Of a stretch of 64,000 nt of DNA, positions 1-12,832 are shown piece after piece. Under the pieces are notes generated by a model. It did not search any database. It was not told the origin of the DNA and saw nothing but the letters and a program-made list of their open reading frames with translations. Source of the stretch: Adiantum capillus-veneris (Eukaryota > Streptophyta > Polypodiopsida > Polypodiales > Pteridaceae). The stretch is from positions 105,119,141 through 105,183,140 of the forward strand of contig CM043942.1 in the NCBI GenBank assembly GCA_014529385.2. The letters are read 5' to 3'. Made by a program: the position numbers and the translations under genes. Position 1 is the first letter of the stretch, and each line of letters starts with the position of its first letter.

Positions 1-935
<935 letters not shown>

Positions 936-1400
936 ATTACCGACGCGCAGGGTTCGAAGCAGGTGATGACGAAGCCGAGACGAAGCCGCGCAGTCTGTGG
1001 AGAGCTTCCAACGCAGGTTTGGAGCAGGTGATGACGAAACCGAGACGAAGCAGGTGATGACGAAGCCGCAGGTTGACGAAGCTGCGCAGTCTGTGGAGAG
1101 CTTCCAACGCAGGTTCGGAGCCGCTGAGGTCGACGCAGGTGATGAGCAGCTGAGGTTGACGCAGGCGATGAGCGCAGGTGATGACGACGCAGGTGATTAG
1201 CAGCTGAGGTCGACGCAGGCGATGAGCATTGCGTGGAAGAAGCAGCTGAGGTCGACGCAAGAGATGAGCGCAGGTGATGACGACGCAGGTGATTAGCAGC
1301 TGAGGTCGACGCAGGCGATGAGCATTGCGTGGAAGAAGCAGCTGAGGTCGACGCAGGTGAAGCCACTGAGGATGACGACGCAGGTGATGATGACGCAGCT
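936..1400. repeat. GC-rich minisatellite, 96-bp period
   Basis: Short motifs GCAGGTGATGACGA and AGCTGAGGTCGACGC recur throughout. The clearest higher-order unit has a 96-bp period: GCAGGTGATTAG lies at 1189-1200 and again at 1285-1296, with near-identical flanks. Because 96 is a multiple of three, frames stay open on both strands (for example 809-1366 and 937-1638, minus), giving spurious low-complexity proteins. Confidence 0.85.
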
Positions 1401-1466
1401 GAGAGCCGCCTGAGGATGACGCCTCTGTCTCCCTCTCTCTCTCTCTCTGGAGCTGCAAGAGGATGA

Positions 1467-1498
<32 letters not shown>

Positions 1499-1545
1499 GA
1501 GCCGCCTGAGGATGACGCCTCTCTCTCTCCCCCTTGCCCCGCTAT
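1401..1545. repeat. Three GAGGATGACGCCTCT-(CT)n units
   Basis: The sequence GAGGATGACGCCTCT followed by CT runs and GGAGC occurs three times, continuing the minisatellite vocabulary of the block to the left. Confidence 0.7.
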
Positions 1546-1872
1546 GATCACCCTCCTTGCCAAGCGCGCCAGGCGGCTGGCATTGTTATTTTTTGAACTC
1601 ATGAGCTTGAGCGCCTTGCCTTGAACTGAGCCCGGCATTTTCAGCCTGAGCCCTCACAAATGGACACGTGGCGGGGGGGAGCCGGAATCCCCTCCCCCAT
1701 TATCTATTTAGATAGATTGGCAAATTCAAAAAATAGAAAGCATTGACAAACTATATAAATTGAACTGTATTACTGACCTGGTAATCGAGTACGGGTTTCA
1801 TCCAAGTGAGCAAGGCAGAGGACGTTGTCTGTGTTAAGCAATATGAAAAGAATGTGAATAGTTTAACTTTTC
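1546..1872. other. Unassigned sequence left of element A
   Basis: About 330 bp with no coding signal, tRNA or repeat that I recognise. It is the left target flank of element A; its last bases (ATCAT, 1873-1877) are the target-site duplication. Confidence 0.5.
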
Positions 1873-1877
1873 ATCAT

Positions 1878-2834
1878 TGTTGGATGGAGCGACTCACACA
1901 TCCATGAAGTGCATGCAAACACTACCTAGATCAACATAATGTCAATCGAGGACACAGATGACACGATAGGCACACAGAGGAAATCTCTTTAGCTTGTCAG
2001 GCTGAGACCATCCTACACATACAACACTCTGGAAGGCCAACTATACCACAATCAAGAACCTCACTGCTCTCAACTACACCACCTAGCCACATACACACAT
2101 ACGGAAGGTAACTCACCTAATCATGCCAGATTCGTATGAAACTTAAGGAACACCATCCCCTCACTAGGATACACCTGTCCCTACGCTTCTACACTCAAAA
2201 CCCTCACTCTAAACCCGTCTGCGGAAAACGCGTAGGATGATAGAGCAGAATTTTGAAAGTGCCCGAAACTGAAATTTATGAGTACCTATGCGTAGCTTAT
2301 GTCGCCACGATTCTATAGACTACTAGCACGCAGAAAACAGACATCGTTTGATACACTTACGGCCACAAATAGCTCGTAGATGTGTCGGCGTGTGCGCTTC
2401 GTCTCGCGTGGAATGCTTGGCGTTGTCGCGTAGCTCTCCTCGAGCCTACAACAATGGTGCAGTCGGATCTCCAATGTGTTGAGCGAGCCGGTTGTAGCAA
2501 GAGGATAAAGCTCACGCTCACTCTCTTTCTCTCTCTCACACAGTAGACGGAAGCGCTAAGTTTTGATTATGATAAAAAGTCTCTTTTTACAAAATGACCT
2601 AGGTACCTTATATACTAAGGCTACCTTAGGTTTAACCAAAAATGGGGTTGAAAGGGTCAAATGGTTTGTATTTACAATCTGGAAGTGCCATTGCACCCCG
2701 GCTTCTGAAACTAGAATAACTACTCATTACAGATGACGTTTATAGCCATAATCTGCAGCATTTCATAACTCGCAAAAGATAAGACTTTGGTACGAAACTT
2801 GAGTTATGTTGTGTTGTTGACCCAATGGTCAACA
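1878..2834 (-). repeat. Element A 3' LTR
   Basis: 957 bp, TGTTGGATGG...GGTCAACA on the plus strand, matching 12833-13790 over its whole length. It follows the polypurine tract in the element's own orientation. Confidence 0.95.
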
Positions 2835-2846
2835 CTCCCCCCTTCC
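2835..2846 (-). other. Element A polypurine tract
   Basis: On the minus strand GGAAGGGGGGAG directly abuts the start of the 3' LTR (TGTTGACC). This position and composition are those of the plus-strand DNA primer of LTR retroelements. Element C has almost the same tract before its 3' LTR. Confidence 0.85.
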
Positions 2847-2879
2847 GCGTTCATGTCGTCCCCAACATGACCTGATTGT

Positions 2880-3430
<551 letters not shown>

Positions 3431-3440
<10 letters not shown>

Positions 3441-3690
3441 ATTACCCTTATGTCTGCTCTTTGTCATTGAGGACTTCTTTGTTCTTGAGTTATGTTGTGT
3501 TGTTGACCCAGCGGTCAACACTTTGCTGTTGTTTTGGCTTCATCTGCTGCACTGCTTGTATCTTTGTTGAACCACAACAAGAACTATGATCCATTAGAGC
3601 GGACATCTATCATCATAACCATTCATCTTTTGAGATCCTCTGATTACTTTTATGTCTGCTCTTCTTCATTGGGGACTTTTTTGTTCCTGT
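3431..3690. repeat. Local duplication plus LTR-end fragment inside element A
   Basis: GATCCTCTGATTAC..TTATGTCTGCTCTT and the bases after it occur at about 3431-3486 and again at about 3632-3688. Between them, 3485-3520 repeats the last 36 or so bases of the element's own LTR (TTGAGTTATGTTGTGTTGTT...GGTCAACA). The fragment carries GCGG like the right-hand LTR, not AATGG like the left. Confidence 0.75.
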
Positions 3691-3894
3691 GCAATCATGT
3701 TGTTAGTGATGTCTGCAGCTTTGTCATTGTAGGCCATTCTTCGACTCGCCATTGAGGAGAAGTATGCTATGATCTAAAATTGGTGCTCCAATTCATTTGT
3801 CAATTGATTTGAGTAGCATTTCCTTATTGTTGATGTAGAAGGAATATGTACAAGAGGATGGTGATAGGTGTCTTTAGATTAGGGTCTAAAACCT

Positions 3895-3945
3895 GGATGA
3901 CCAAAGGGAAAAAACCCGGTGGGAAAAAAATGCCTTTGGTATACG
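3895..3945 (-). other. GGGTTTTTTCCC tract shared with element C
   Basis: On the minus strand the run reads ACCAAAGGCATTTTTTTCCC, then GGGTTTTTTCCCTTTGG and CATCCAGG..TTAGACCCTAAT. Element C has the same ordered motifs at about 50100-50165, also shortly before its 3' LTR. Similar T-tract motifs are familiar near the 3' ends of plant LTR retrotransposons. Confidence 0.6.
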
Positions 3946-4298
3946 CTCTTATTGGAGTTGAGCAGTTGAACGTGAAGTACATGTTCATGAAAGGTGAGTG
4001 CTTGGGTGAAACACGGAAAGAGTGCCCGATGCAAGTGCCAATTATGGGACACTCTATATGCATATGAGAAATTTGTCAACAAAAGCATGCAATGTGAAAG
4101 AAGGAGATGATGGGTGTTTCAAGGAATAAATGTAGCACGTGTGACATCAAAAGATGTCTCAATAGCTTCCACCTTTCCAAGAAGGGTTATCGATGTAGAA
4201 GTTTCTCCACTCGTATCTCATTGTGCTCAGTACGTGAGTATCTTTTGGACCTTCTCCTTCACTTCACCAGACTTAAGTACTTAGACTTCGACTCCTTT

Positions 4299-4359
4299 GC
4301 TCACCTATACCAGCATGAGCGACACAACGTAAATATGCTCAACTCTTCCAGCTTGAGCA
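4299..4359 (-). other. Paired hairpins, 3' region of element A
   Basis: On the minus strand, TGCTCAA-GCTGGAAGAG-TTGAGCA (4336-4359) forms a 7-bp stem with a 10-nt loop. A second hairpin, GCTCAT-GCTGGTATAG-GTGAGC (4299-4320), follows with one stem mismatch. The same pair, with near-identical loops, occurs in element C at 49636-49698. The surrounding 130 bp also match at roughly 80 percent by eye, so this segment is homologous and the stems are retained. Confidence 0.75.
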
Positions 4360-4424
4360 GTACCTAGAATAGCTAAGACGCTTAGACCACAAAGAATATT
4401 ACTTGAAGCTTTGGGACTAACACC

Positions 4425-5176
4425 TCACTCATTTTGTGGCTTAGCTACTCGACTCTGACTTGTATGACTTGTCGGCTGCATGTTGACACTGCTTTGTGAC
4501 AAGTTCTTCGGCTGTTGTAGTGGCTGCTGAGACATACTTCGTGAAGTTTCATCGTTTTCCTGTACCTTCTTCTCTTTGTAGTGCTCAGGCCTCTGGTCAG
4601 TCTTTTCTTCATGTGGATTATAGATTTTTTTAATTTTTTTCTTAATAATAAACAAAGAAAATCTTAAAACAACTCAACAAAAGAAAAATCATTCAAATAG
4701 AAATCTAAATGCTATGTACACTATACACATGTCCCTAGGGGCTCATATATGGATTTTGTCCCCATACTCCTCTGTAACACTACTATGAGGGCATATACTC
4801 TAAATTTCTTCAAAAAATTATCACAATAAAACGCAAAAATTCAATGCATCTCACAAAACATTGCCCTCTAATAGTCATAATGTTAGGTCCGCATTCAGAA
4901 TGCCTCCCCCCTTCCTATTTGGCGTCATCCTTTACGACAGGGTATCGCAAAGGGTATGTGTTGTGCTTGGGCAATTAAAAGTTGTGCCTATGCAGGCCTT
5001 GTAATGTAGCCCTATTATGCATACACAGTCAATGCATGGAAAAGATTTATGTTGTGCAAGATGTGGGTATAAGCAATTTGCTTATTGGCATTTGGTGGCG
5101 AGGCTTCCTATTCTAAGCAATGTAATGGTGTTTGAAGCTCATGTATCGTTGCTTGATTGAAGCGACTTGCTCTCTT
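4425..5176. other. Element A non-coding 3' region
   Basis: A short Gln/Ser-rich minus frame (4425-4655) has no recognisable domain. The remaining sequence is AT-rich with no coding signal that I can name. Confidence 0.5.
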
Positions 5177-5960
5177 CTAACTGTATTGTAATCGTAGGAA
5201 TAATTGTAAGAATTCAAGCGGCAATGCACTGACAACAGTTTTGTTGTTCTTCTTTGGGACCCATTTCTTTGTGATTATTGGTTGTTTTGTGGCAGACGCT
5301 CGTTTGGGAACCCATACTTGCCCGTGCTTCATTTGTGTTTGAAGAGACTTCTTTGGGATCCACCTTTTTGTTGTGTGAGTCGACAGTGGTCTTTGCTTCA
5401 GCCCTTGTACGCTTGGTTGGGGACGGGATTTAGGCTTTGAAAGTTGATACTGTGGTTGTTTTGGAATCCAAATGAATTCTTGACATTTTTGTGCTTGAAT
5501 CAACTTCTTTGGAGCCCAAACCTGAGTTGTGAAAGCTTGCGACTTTGTGATATTCTTACCCGTTTGTGCACGCTTTCCTTGTTTTTGTTTTGGTGTTCAA
5601 TCTTGTGATTTGTCATTAGAGATCTTTGTCTTCTTGATCCATATCTGTTTTTGGCCGATCTGGCTTTTTGGTATCCAGATTTGTCGAGCTTTTTGGCTTT
5701 GACTTGTTGTCATGTTCTTTTGACCTGTCATGGTTGTTGCTGAAGGGGTTGGTGATAGTGATGGCCTGAGTTGATGATAGGGGATGTTGTAAGATTCATC
5801 ACTATCGCTACTATCCTCAGCAAGGTTGACTTCTTGTACTTTCCCTTGATTTTTTGGTTGGTAGTGGAAAGTTATTGTCTGTTGGTAGTTTCTTGGAGGA
5901 ATTTTCTAGCCCAGTGATTAGAGCATTGTTAGCTCGTTGCTCTGGTCGTATTCCTCCTAG
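5177..5960 (-). pseudogene. Element A W-[IVA]-P-K repeat tail
   Basis: Minus-strand frames carry an acidic/Ser linker (EDSSDSDES) followed by a ladder of short tryptophan motifs separated by 10-25 polar, Gln/Lys/Ser-rich residues: QIWIPK, QIWIKK, one with a stop in place of Trp before TPK, QVWAPKK, FIWIPKQ, RWIPKK, VWVPKR and KWVPKK. The last five lie in one open frame (5177-5503). The series continues directly from the end of the protease-containing ORF, whose tail already has QKWIPKS. I do not recognise the family. Regularly spaced Trp in a basic, disordered-looking tail suggests a nucleic-acid or capsid contact module, but that is a guess. Confidence 0.6.
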
Positions 5961-7292
5961 CTAAGTCTTTGCATCCTTATTAGAAGCCATGTATGAGGAT
6001 GCTTGTGGTGGCTGTGTCTTCACCGAGGACTTTGGAATCCACTTTTGATGCACTTTATTCGTGTAGGGATGACACTGATTCCCGGGTCGTTGATCTTCTT
6101 GAAGCTCGAAGTGTTCTACAGAGTCATAGAACTCGTTGTCTTCTTCATCTTTTGATTCTCCACATTTCCTTGTTTGCTCCTTATTTCGAGAGCTTGTTGA
6201 TGTCTGGTTCTTTTCGTTTTCCTGGATTACACTCACTGCAAAATAAGGAACGACATCATAGCCATTTTCATCACAAAACTTTGTTGTGGGAGCACCCTCC
6301 ACGACGCACACGTCCAGAGTAGCCAAGATGTGTTCCCATCTAAAAGGCTCTAACTCTTCTTCAAGAAATGGTTCTGGGATATAGTCCATATCCTCTATAA
6401 CCCGCTCTAGGATACATTCCTCAAGTTTCAAGCTACCACGTTGTGAATCTCCACACATCCACAGTTCTTTAGGCTTACCTAACCAATCTGGAAGTTCTGA
6501 TCCTGCTACTGTGGAGGAATCAAACTCCTCAACCGGTGTTCTCGTCACATCCCTATAGCTATGGTCCCTCAAGTTTATCTTTGTTATGGTTTCCATATGT
6601 CTCAGGTATATATGGCCATAACCCCAATCTTGGACCATTTTCAATTGTCGCATGAATGGTCTTCCCAGAATGATGTCATAGTTGTTCTTCTTGCCAAAGT
6701 TAACAACAGAAAAAGTGTGTTCATATTCAATTCCACAAGAAGTAACAAGTACTTTTTCTAGCAGTCCTAGGGGATTTTCCTTGTGTCCGTCTGCAAGCTG
6801 CAGGGTTCATTCGTGTGGATATCAAGGCAGGTTTTCCCCATTTTTTCCAAACCTCTTTGGTTGCAATGGCCACACCAGCTCCACTGTCAAGGATTGCCAT
6901 GGTTTTTACATTATTGAATTCCAAGGAAGGGTGGTGTTTCCCTCTTCTCCCTCGTAATACTCGCCTACCTTGTTTAATGGCACTGGCCTAGTGTTTAGTT
7001 GAGGCATTTCAAGCTCTTTGATGCTTTCCTCGATTCGAGTCATTGGGGTTTTTACACCAAATTTCTCAAGACATTTACCCACATTAGCCCACATGTTTGG
7101 TCTTATTCTGAGCAACTTGGCTAACATTATTGTATAGGTGACCGGGGTAGATAGAATATCTACTAGCCCCTTTGAATCAATGGCCTTGTTGGGAGACAGT
7201 CTCTGTGATGGGACTGCAACTACATCTGACTTGGTCTCGTACTGTCCCATGTAGGACGGTAGTGTTCTTAGCGAATGGGGTTGACTATCCAT
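5961..7292 (-). pseudogene. Element A retropepsin and flanking polyprotein
   Basis: Three overlapping frames together encode one region. 6906-7292 is a 128-aa lead-in. 6727-6905 carries the aspartic protease active site AILDSGAGVAIAT. 5961-6653 continues from the conserved second protease motif NYDIILGRPFM into a 230-aa acidic tail ending in QKWIPKS. Frame changes fall near 6905 and near 6810, so the protease is broken in this copy unless frameshifting is used. The first frame is the same as gag, separated from it by TAA (7362-7364) and a TGA. Retropepsins mature Gag inside virus-like particles. No RT motif follows, which is the main oddity. Confidence 0.75.
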
Positions 7293-7361
7293 AGATTGTA
7301 TAGATCCTTTGTCGCCTCAATACGATTGCACGTCTAGATTCATTTGAGATCCAGTCTCAAA

Positions 7362-10103
7362 TTACTCTATTGGTGGTAGAAACACTCCTCGTTCATCACC
7401 AGTCTTGTCTACTCGTCTTCTTAGGTCATCGGCTTCATTAGCCTCTCTGACTTGTTTCCACAATTCGTCAAGACCATCTATCTCTTTACAATCCTCAGGT
7501 ATAGCTTGGTGAAATCCCTCGAAAGAGTTATCCGTGGTATTCAGTACTATCCTTGGTTCTAATGCTGGGTCTTTGAGGTTTGGTGTGTGCTCATGACTAG
7601 AATCTGGCTCTTTTAGTTCCTGGTTTGGTGGGATTACTTGTGTAGGCATGACACGGATCACATCCTCAAGTTTTGCAACTGGTGGTTCTAGTAAATCTTG
7701 GGCTGTTTGAATCATTTTATGGCACATTTCAAACCTTTGCTTTTCTAGTTCCGTATAGGGATATGTCATCCACCTGTGTTCTTGGGTTTGGTTGTTTTTG
7801 AGCCTCACATCATAGGCTTTCAAGAGGGCATCTAATGTCTCATTAACCTTCTCTGCCAGCACAGATCCTCCTGAACTAGCACTTCTCTGTTTCTCATCCG
7901 TGGATGGTTCTTCTAGAGGTTTAACCATCTGTGTAAGAGAAGGTGCCTCCTTTTCCTCATGTTGTTTTATCTTATCCTCAGCTTCGGTAAGCTTCTCAGC
8001 TAGGGATTTTTTCTCTCGTTCCCTGCGTGCTTTCATCCTAGTCTTTCTAGCTTTCCAACTATTTCGTTTGCTCTTGGTTTTCTGACTAGGTGCGTCTGTC
8101 TTTGGCCCATCATTTGTCTTTGGACTCATGTCACTTTCCGTGTTCTTTGTCTCTGGATTCTCATCAGATTTCTTTTGAGATTGTGCTCTCGTAACTACTT
8201 GAACTGGTACGACATTTTCATTTTCTGAGCTACTAGGGAGCTGAACAATCCCTAATACATTTTTTGTGATTTTCCTGATTTGGTTTGGGTTTTTCGGGCA
8301 ATTGGGGATCAAGTGAGTGATGCCACACTCAAGACAATAGGCATTTACTTCAGTGATCTCCGTGTGAGGACATTGTTTGACCAAGTGGTTGTCACGAATT
8401 TTGTGACAATATGTCTCTGGTTGAGAAGATTCTTTTAGCATTTCCTCTTGGCTATAAGCAAGCTTTGACCTAGATAAGCCGCTATTTGCAATGAATCGCA
8501 ATGTCCTTTCATCCATTTCATACCTTTTTTCTTTCGACTGAAACCCAGGAGGTGGAGGTTGTACCGGCCTCACCACTCCATGTGTTTCTCTCACATTTTG
8601 TTGCTCCGAAGGGTAGTACTCACTTTGGTTGCTATACCACATTGTAGTAGGTAGTGGCGTTGGTTTATTTGATGCTTCCATCATTGGCATGTATCTCATG
8701 TCTACCGGCATTCTAGCACCTGGCAGCGGAGGTTGTTGTCTTAAGACAAGCTGTGGCCTTAAAACTCCTACTGGTCCTAGCGCATTCCCCGTAATGTATC
8801 TAAGTGGAGTAGGTGCTTCTGGAACAGGTTGTACATACCTCTCCCTAGCATTTTCCATGCTATAATAGCACTCTTCCTCCGTATGGTTCGTCCATTTTCT
8901 CTCAATTTCACACCACTTTGGCTCTCCCGAATCAAACCTTACAAGAGGAATCAACCTCTTGACCAAGTCGTCGATAAGCTTTTCTTGATCAATAGGTGCC
9001 ATTGGCTTGGCAATGGACTCACTTATCTGTGAAACACTATGCTGAGAGGATGTGTCATCTCCTTCACTCTTTAAGTCCTTTTCTTTGTAAGCCTCACAGT
9101 AATCCACTAGATAAAGAGCTTCTTTGATCAACTCGTTTAGCGTCATCCTCCTTAGCATATGCAGATCCTTCTTAAGGCCCGCATGTCTCATTCCCTGGAT
9201 AAAGATCAGCATCAGTCGTGCTTGCGTAGGTAATTCCGCTCTCGGACAGAGCTTGACATAGCTCTTGAGCCGTAATGATGCTTTGCGTACTGATTCATTC
9301 TCTTTCCGTTTGAATCTATGGATTTGCGAGAAGGTGTTGTGAGCAATTCCTTTTGGCGAGAATTCTTCAATAAACTCCTCAAACAGCTCATCTAGGGTCT
9401 CAAAATCCCATTTTTCTACCGAGTCAAACCATGTAGCTGCATCATCTTCTAGAGTCAATCCAAATCCCGCAAACTGTGTCGCAAAATCTGAAACTTCCTC
9501 TGCTCTAATCACTCTTCTAAAATCCGTTACGTGATCTCTCGGATCTTTATCTCCGGAGTATTTTCTGTTTACCCATTTCTAGACTTGGGATGGTCTAACT
9601 CGTCGATTGTCTACAAGTCTAACCAGAGACTCTCCCAATCCTTCTCTCGTTATCGCTCTTGAAGGGAATCCTGGTGGCTCTCTTCTTGGAATTTCTATAG
9701 AAATTCTCGTGTTTGGTGGAGGCATTTGTGGTCCTTCATTGACCAAATATCCACCTTTTTCTAGTACAATCTGTGGATTTGTGCTTTCTACAACTCTGTA
9801 TTCTCGTCCATACTTGTCGACAACTATAGATCTCCATTGACAGTCGACTCCGTATGTGTAGACATATAAGAGCTTGTAATCCGTTATCTCTTCTAGGTAT
9901 GGATCTGAGCACCTATAAAGATTGACCTCATTGTCGTCAATGTATCTATATAGTCCTTCACTCTCATGACCAATCATCCAAACTCTCTCAACAAGATGGG
10001 TCTTTATCAATTGCAAGTTTGGAAGATCCGTTGTGGGAGGATATTCTTCTATCCTCGGGATCTCCATGCTTGTGTAAGCATCGTTTGAATCTAGGGTAGA
10101 CAT
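7362..10103 (-). pseudogene. Element A gag polyprotein (one internal TAG)
   Basis: Two blocks in one frame (9579-10103, 174 aa; 7362-9512, 716 aa) are separated only by a TAG at 9579-9581 and about 22 codons. Block 1 holds two Y/V-x-D-x-x-x-x-x-Y modules (residues 51-63 and 92-103). Block 2 begins with a Retrotrans_gag-type capsid domain (about residues 1-135: AATWFDSVEKW, FIEEFSPKG, FKRKENESV). It then has a C-x8-H-x4-C element (201-215), two tandem knuckles at 369-381 and 393-405 with C-x2-C-x3-H-x4-C spacing (one residue short of the usual x4; in the first the second Cys is Ile), and a Lys/Glu-rich coiled stretch. Gag builds the cytoplasmic particle and packages RNA. The TAG may be a mutated Gln or Trp codon, or a readthrough site. 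Confidence 0.85.
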
Positions 10104-12813
10104 GAAATCTGGGCTTACGAGCTTTTGCTTGGTTCCAGTAGACTTAGTCCACTGTGTTCAAGTTCTTTGGCTAGGGAAAAGTTGAAACTATGTCCAAAAT
10201 CGCAACCGTTTCGTCACAATTCTTGCAAATTGTTGCTTTCAGACACCCCTAACTTGCGGATGTATTTTGAGGCCTTAAACGACGTTTTGTTCAAAATAGA
10301 ACTAAATGGTTGCCGTAGGCATACATTTAGTTCATGTTTTGCTCTAAGATGTGTAGAGTCGCTCTCAGGCTACGTTTTGATATAAAAACTTTTCCGATCC
10401 GATACCGTTTGTGAAAGTTATGGCCAAAATAGTGAAATGCAGTTTAGAATGGTCAAAATGAGTCCAAATTCAATTTTAAAAGAAGATTTGGGATCTCTGC
10501 GACACTGTGAACACTCCTGTATGGTCAAAAGTACAGTTGGACCCTAAAACTGGCCTAGAGACATCCTACGCGTAGGATGTCTATATGCTTAGAATTTAAC
10601 AAAATTTGGTCCAGAGACTCCCCTTAAGTCCAGCAACACAATGATATGCTTAGAATTTCATTTGGACCTAAAAATGGCCTTGAGACATCCTACACATAGG
10701 ATGTCTTTTTGCTCAGAATGACTTGAAATTTTCACCCAGCTTCTTCTTGATGTGCTGATCACAGTGGTGTGCTCATAGGTTGGTTTGGAGTCCTAAATCA
10801 AGCTGGAGACATCCTACGCGTAGGATGTGTAACTACTCAGATTTTGTCCAAACTTGATCCCAAGATTCTCCTAGTGCTCAGCAATCCAATGGTATGCTCA
10901 GAATTTCATTTGGATGCCAATAGGTCAAGATTTGGGCTGCTTAAGCTTCTAGTGCACTCCAAGAGTAGGATGTCTGACAATTCTTGTCTTTGCTTGGTAA
11001 ATAGGCCAAACAAGGTCCAAATTCACTTTTGAAAAAAGTTTTGGAATCCTTGAGACACTTAGAACCTCCCTTTATGGCCAAAGTAGAATTTTGACCACTT
11101 TATGACCCTGGAGACATCCTACGCGTAGGATGTCTTTTTGCTCTATTTCAGCTCAAACTTGCACTGTAGCTTCCCCTTGTTGTGCTTAGCTCATAGCTAT
11201 TTTTACTTTTTGATTCTGACACCTATGGGTTGGTCAAATGATCAAGAATCTGTTCCAAAATCCTGATGTCTGTTCCGATGAATTCCTAAGTCAAATCAAC
11301 TCCAAGTTGGACCAAATTTGCCTAGGAGGCTTATCTAAGGCTATATGACAGCATGATATGGTCACAGTTTGAATTTGGCCTCTAAATCATGCCTTAGACA
11401 TCCTACGCGTAGGATGTCTAACTCCTCAGAATTGCCCCAAATTTGAACCACAGACTCTCCTTAAGGTGTTGATCATTGTGGTATACTCAGAATTTATTTT
11501 AGAGTCCAAAATCACACAGAAGACATCCTACGCGTAGGTCCTACGCGTAGGATGTCTTTTTGGCCTATTTGACCCCAGACTTGTTCCACAACTTTCCCTT
11601 GATGTCAGTAACCCAATGGTATGCTTAGATTTTAATTTGGATATCAAAAGACCCCAAAACTAGCTATTCTTGCCTTTTTCAGTAGAAAATGCTAAAGTCT
11701 GTTCAATCTTCCTTTCACTGACCCAAATGAGATGAAATTTATCACATGCACTTAAAACATCATGTATAACATGCACATGAAGTCACCCTATGGTTTGGTC
11801 TCAAAAATTATGCCTTGGACACAATTTGGGTAGGATGTCTGGCAATTCTCATCTTTTGGCTTTGATCTGTCAAAATTTGATCAAATTTCCACTTTCCAGG
11901 TGAAAATAGGGTAAAACCTACCTTCTGAACACACTGGTCAACTCAGAATTTCAAAATTTCCACCAGATCACCCTGTAGATATCCTACGCGTAGGATGTCT
12001 ACTGCTGATTTTTTTTTACTGAAGTGTCCCTGATGCTTCCTTATGCTCTCAGCAAGTGCAAGTATGCTTCACAATTGCAAAAACATGAAAAAATCACTCA
12101 GTTAAGCCTTTGCTAAAATTTTACGTTTTCTGACTCCGCCTTTTGGCTTTTGGTCAACAAAAATAGGAAAAAACACCCAAGTCAATATGTTACTAGGGTA
12201 AAACCTACCCTCTGAACCCACTGGTGCAGTCAGATTTTTCAAATTTGGTCTCCAGAACCCCCTTGAGACATCCTACGCGTAGGATGTCTATGTTTACAGA
12301 ATTGCAGGTTTTCTTCACAGAACCCTTGCAAATGCTCTTTTATATGCACAGCATCAGTCAGTCATACAAAAATATCCACAAAAGCTTGTTTAATGCATTT
12401 TTACCCTCAAAAGCACACTTTTCCGTGATTTCAAATGCAATCAAGCACTTTAGCAAATAATTCAGTGCTGAATAGCTCTAGATCAGAATAGGATCACTTA
12501 CCTAAAGCTACTCCTACAAATCATATGGGGTTTTGCATCTATGAGTAGAAAAACACTTCACTGCCACACACGGACTAGTAAACGCTTTTATCACCTCACA
12601 AATCACTCGACCACCAACAACTACTCTAATCCACAGATCCTAACTAAACCTATCTAGTCGCAGACCCTCGGCAAGACACACGCTTCCTGGCTATCCACTT
12701 GATCGCGGAATATCCTCTTCCGGATCCACTTAAGAAAAACGTTTTCTTTAGCCGAAACTAAATCAAGCAACCATCACACGAGTGTTAGTAGGAAACCTAC
12801 TTAGGTCCTTGTG
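10104..12813 (-). other. Element A 2.7-kb leader
   Basis: This lies between the primer-binding site and the gag start. It has no convincing coding frame. Most of it is degenerate tandem repeats of about 120-290 bp, each centred on a CGCG palindrome. An unusually long leader is common in gag-only or non-autonomous plant elements. Confidence 0.7.
10559..12289. repeat. Array of CGCG-centred 24-bp palindromes
   Basis: Half-site AGACATCCTACG followed by its exact reverse complement is present perfectly at 10559-10582, 11112-11135, 11396-11419 and 12266-12289. One-mismatch copies are at 10807-10830 and 11977-12000. A variant with ACACAT in the centre is at 10683-10706. A doubled copy with two CGCG cores is at 11521-11557. 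Decayed half-copies lie near 10955-10976 and 11825-11840. Flanks repeat in a looser way (for example CTTAGAATTTCATTTGGA before the site), so the array arose by tandem growth, yet the palindrome is kept better than its surroundings. Confidence 0.92.
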
Positions 12814-12831
12814 TCCCCGACAGCGGCGCCA
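12814..12831 (-). other. Element A primer-binding site (tRNA-Asp type)
   Basis: Minus-strand TGGCGCCGCTGTCGGGGA starts one base inside the 5' LTR. It is complementary to the 3' end of plant tRNA-Asp (TGGCGCCGTTGCCGGGG as the complement) with two mismatches. This is the primer used by Athila/Tat-type gypsy elements. Confidence 0.85.
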
Positions 12832-12832
12832 A

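Noticed and set aside
3846-4088. Small overlapping frames of 69-79 aa in element A
   Set aside because: They occur on both strands over a non-coding 3' motif shared with element C; no domain or conserved residues.
10559-12289. CRISPR-like regular palindromic repeats
   Set aside because: Spacers are related to one another and 100-260 bp long, the host is a plant, and the array is the leader of an LTR element.
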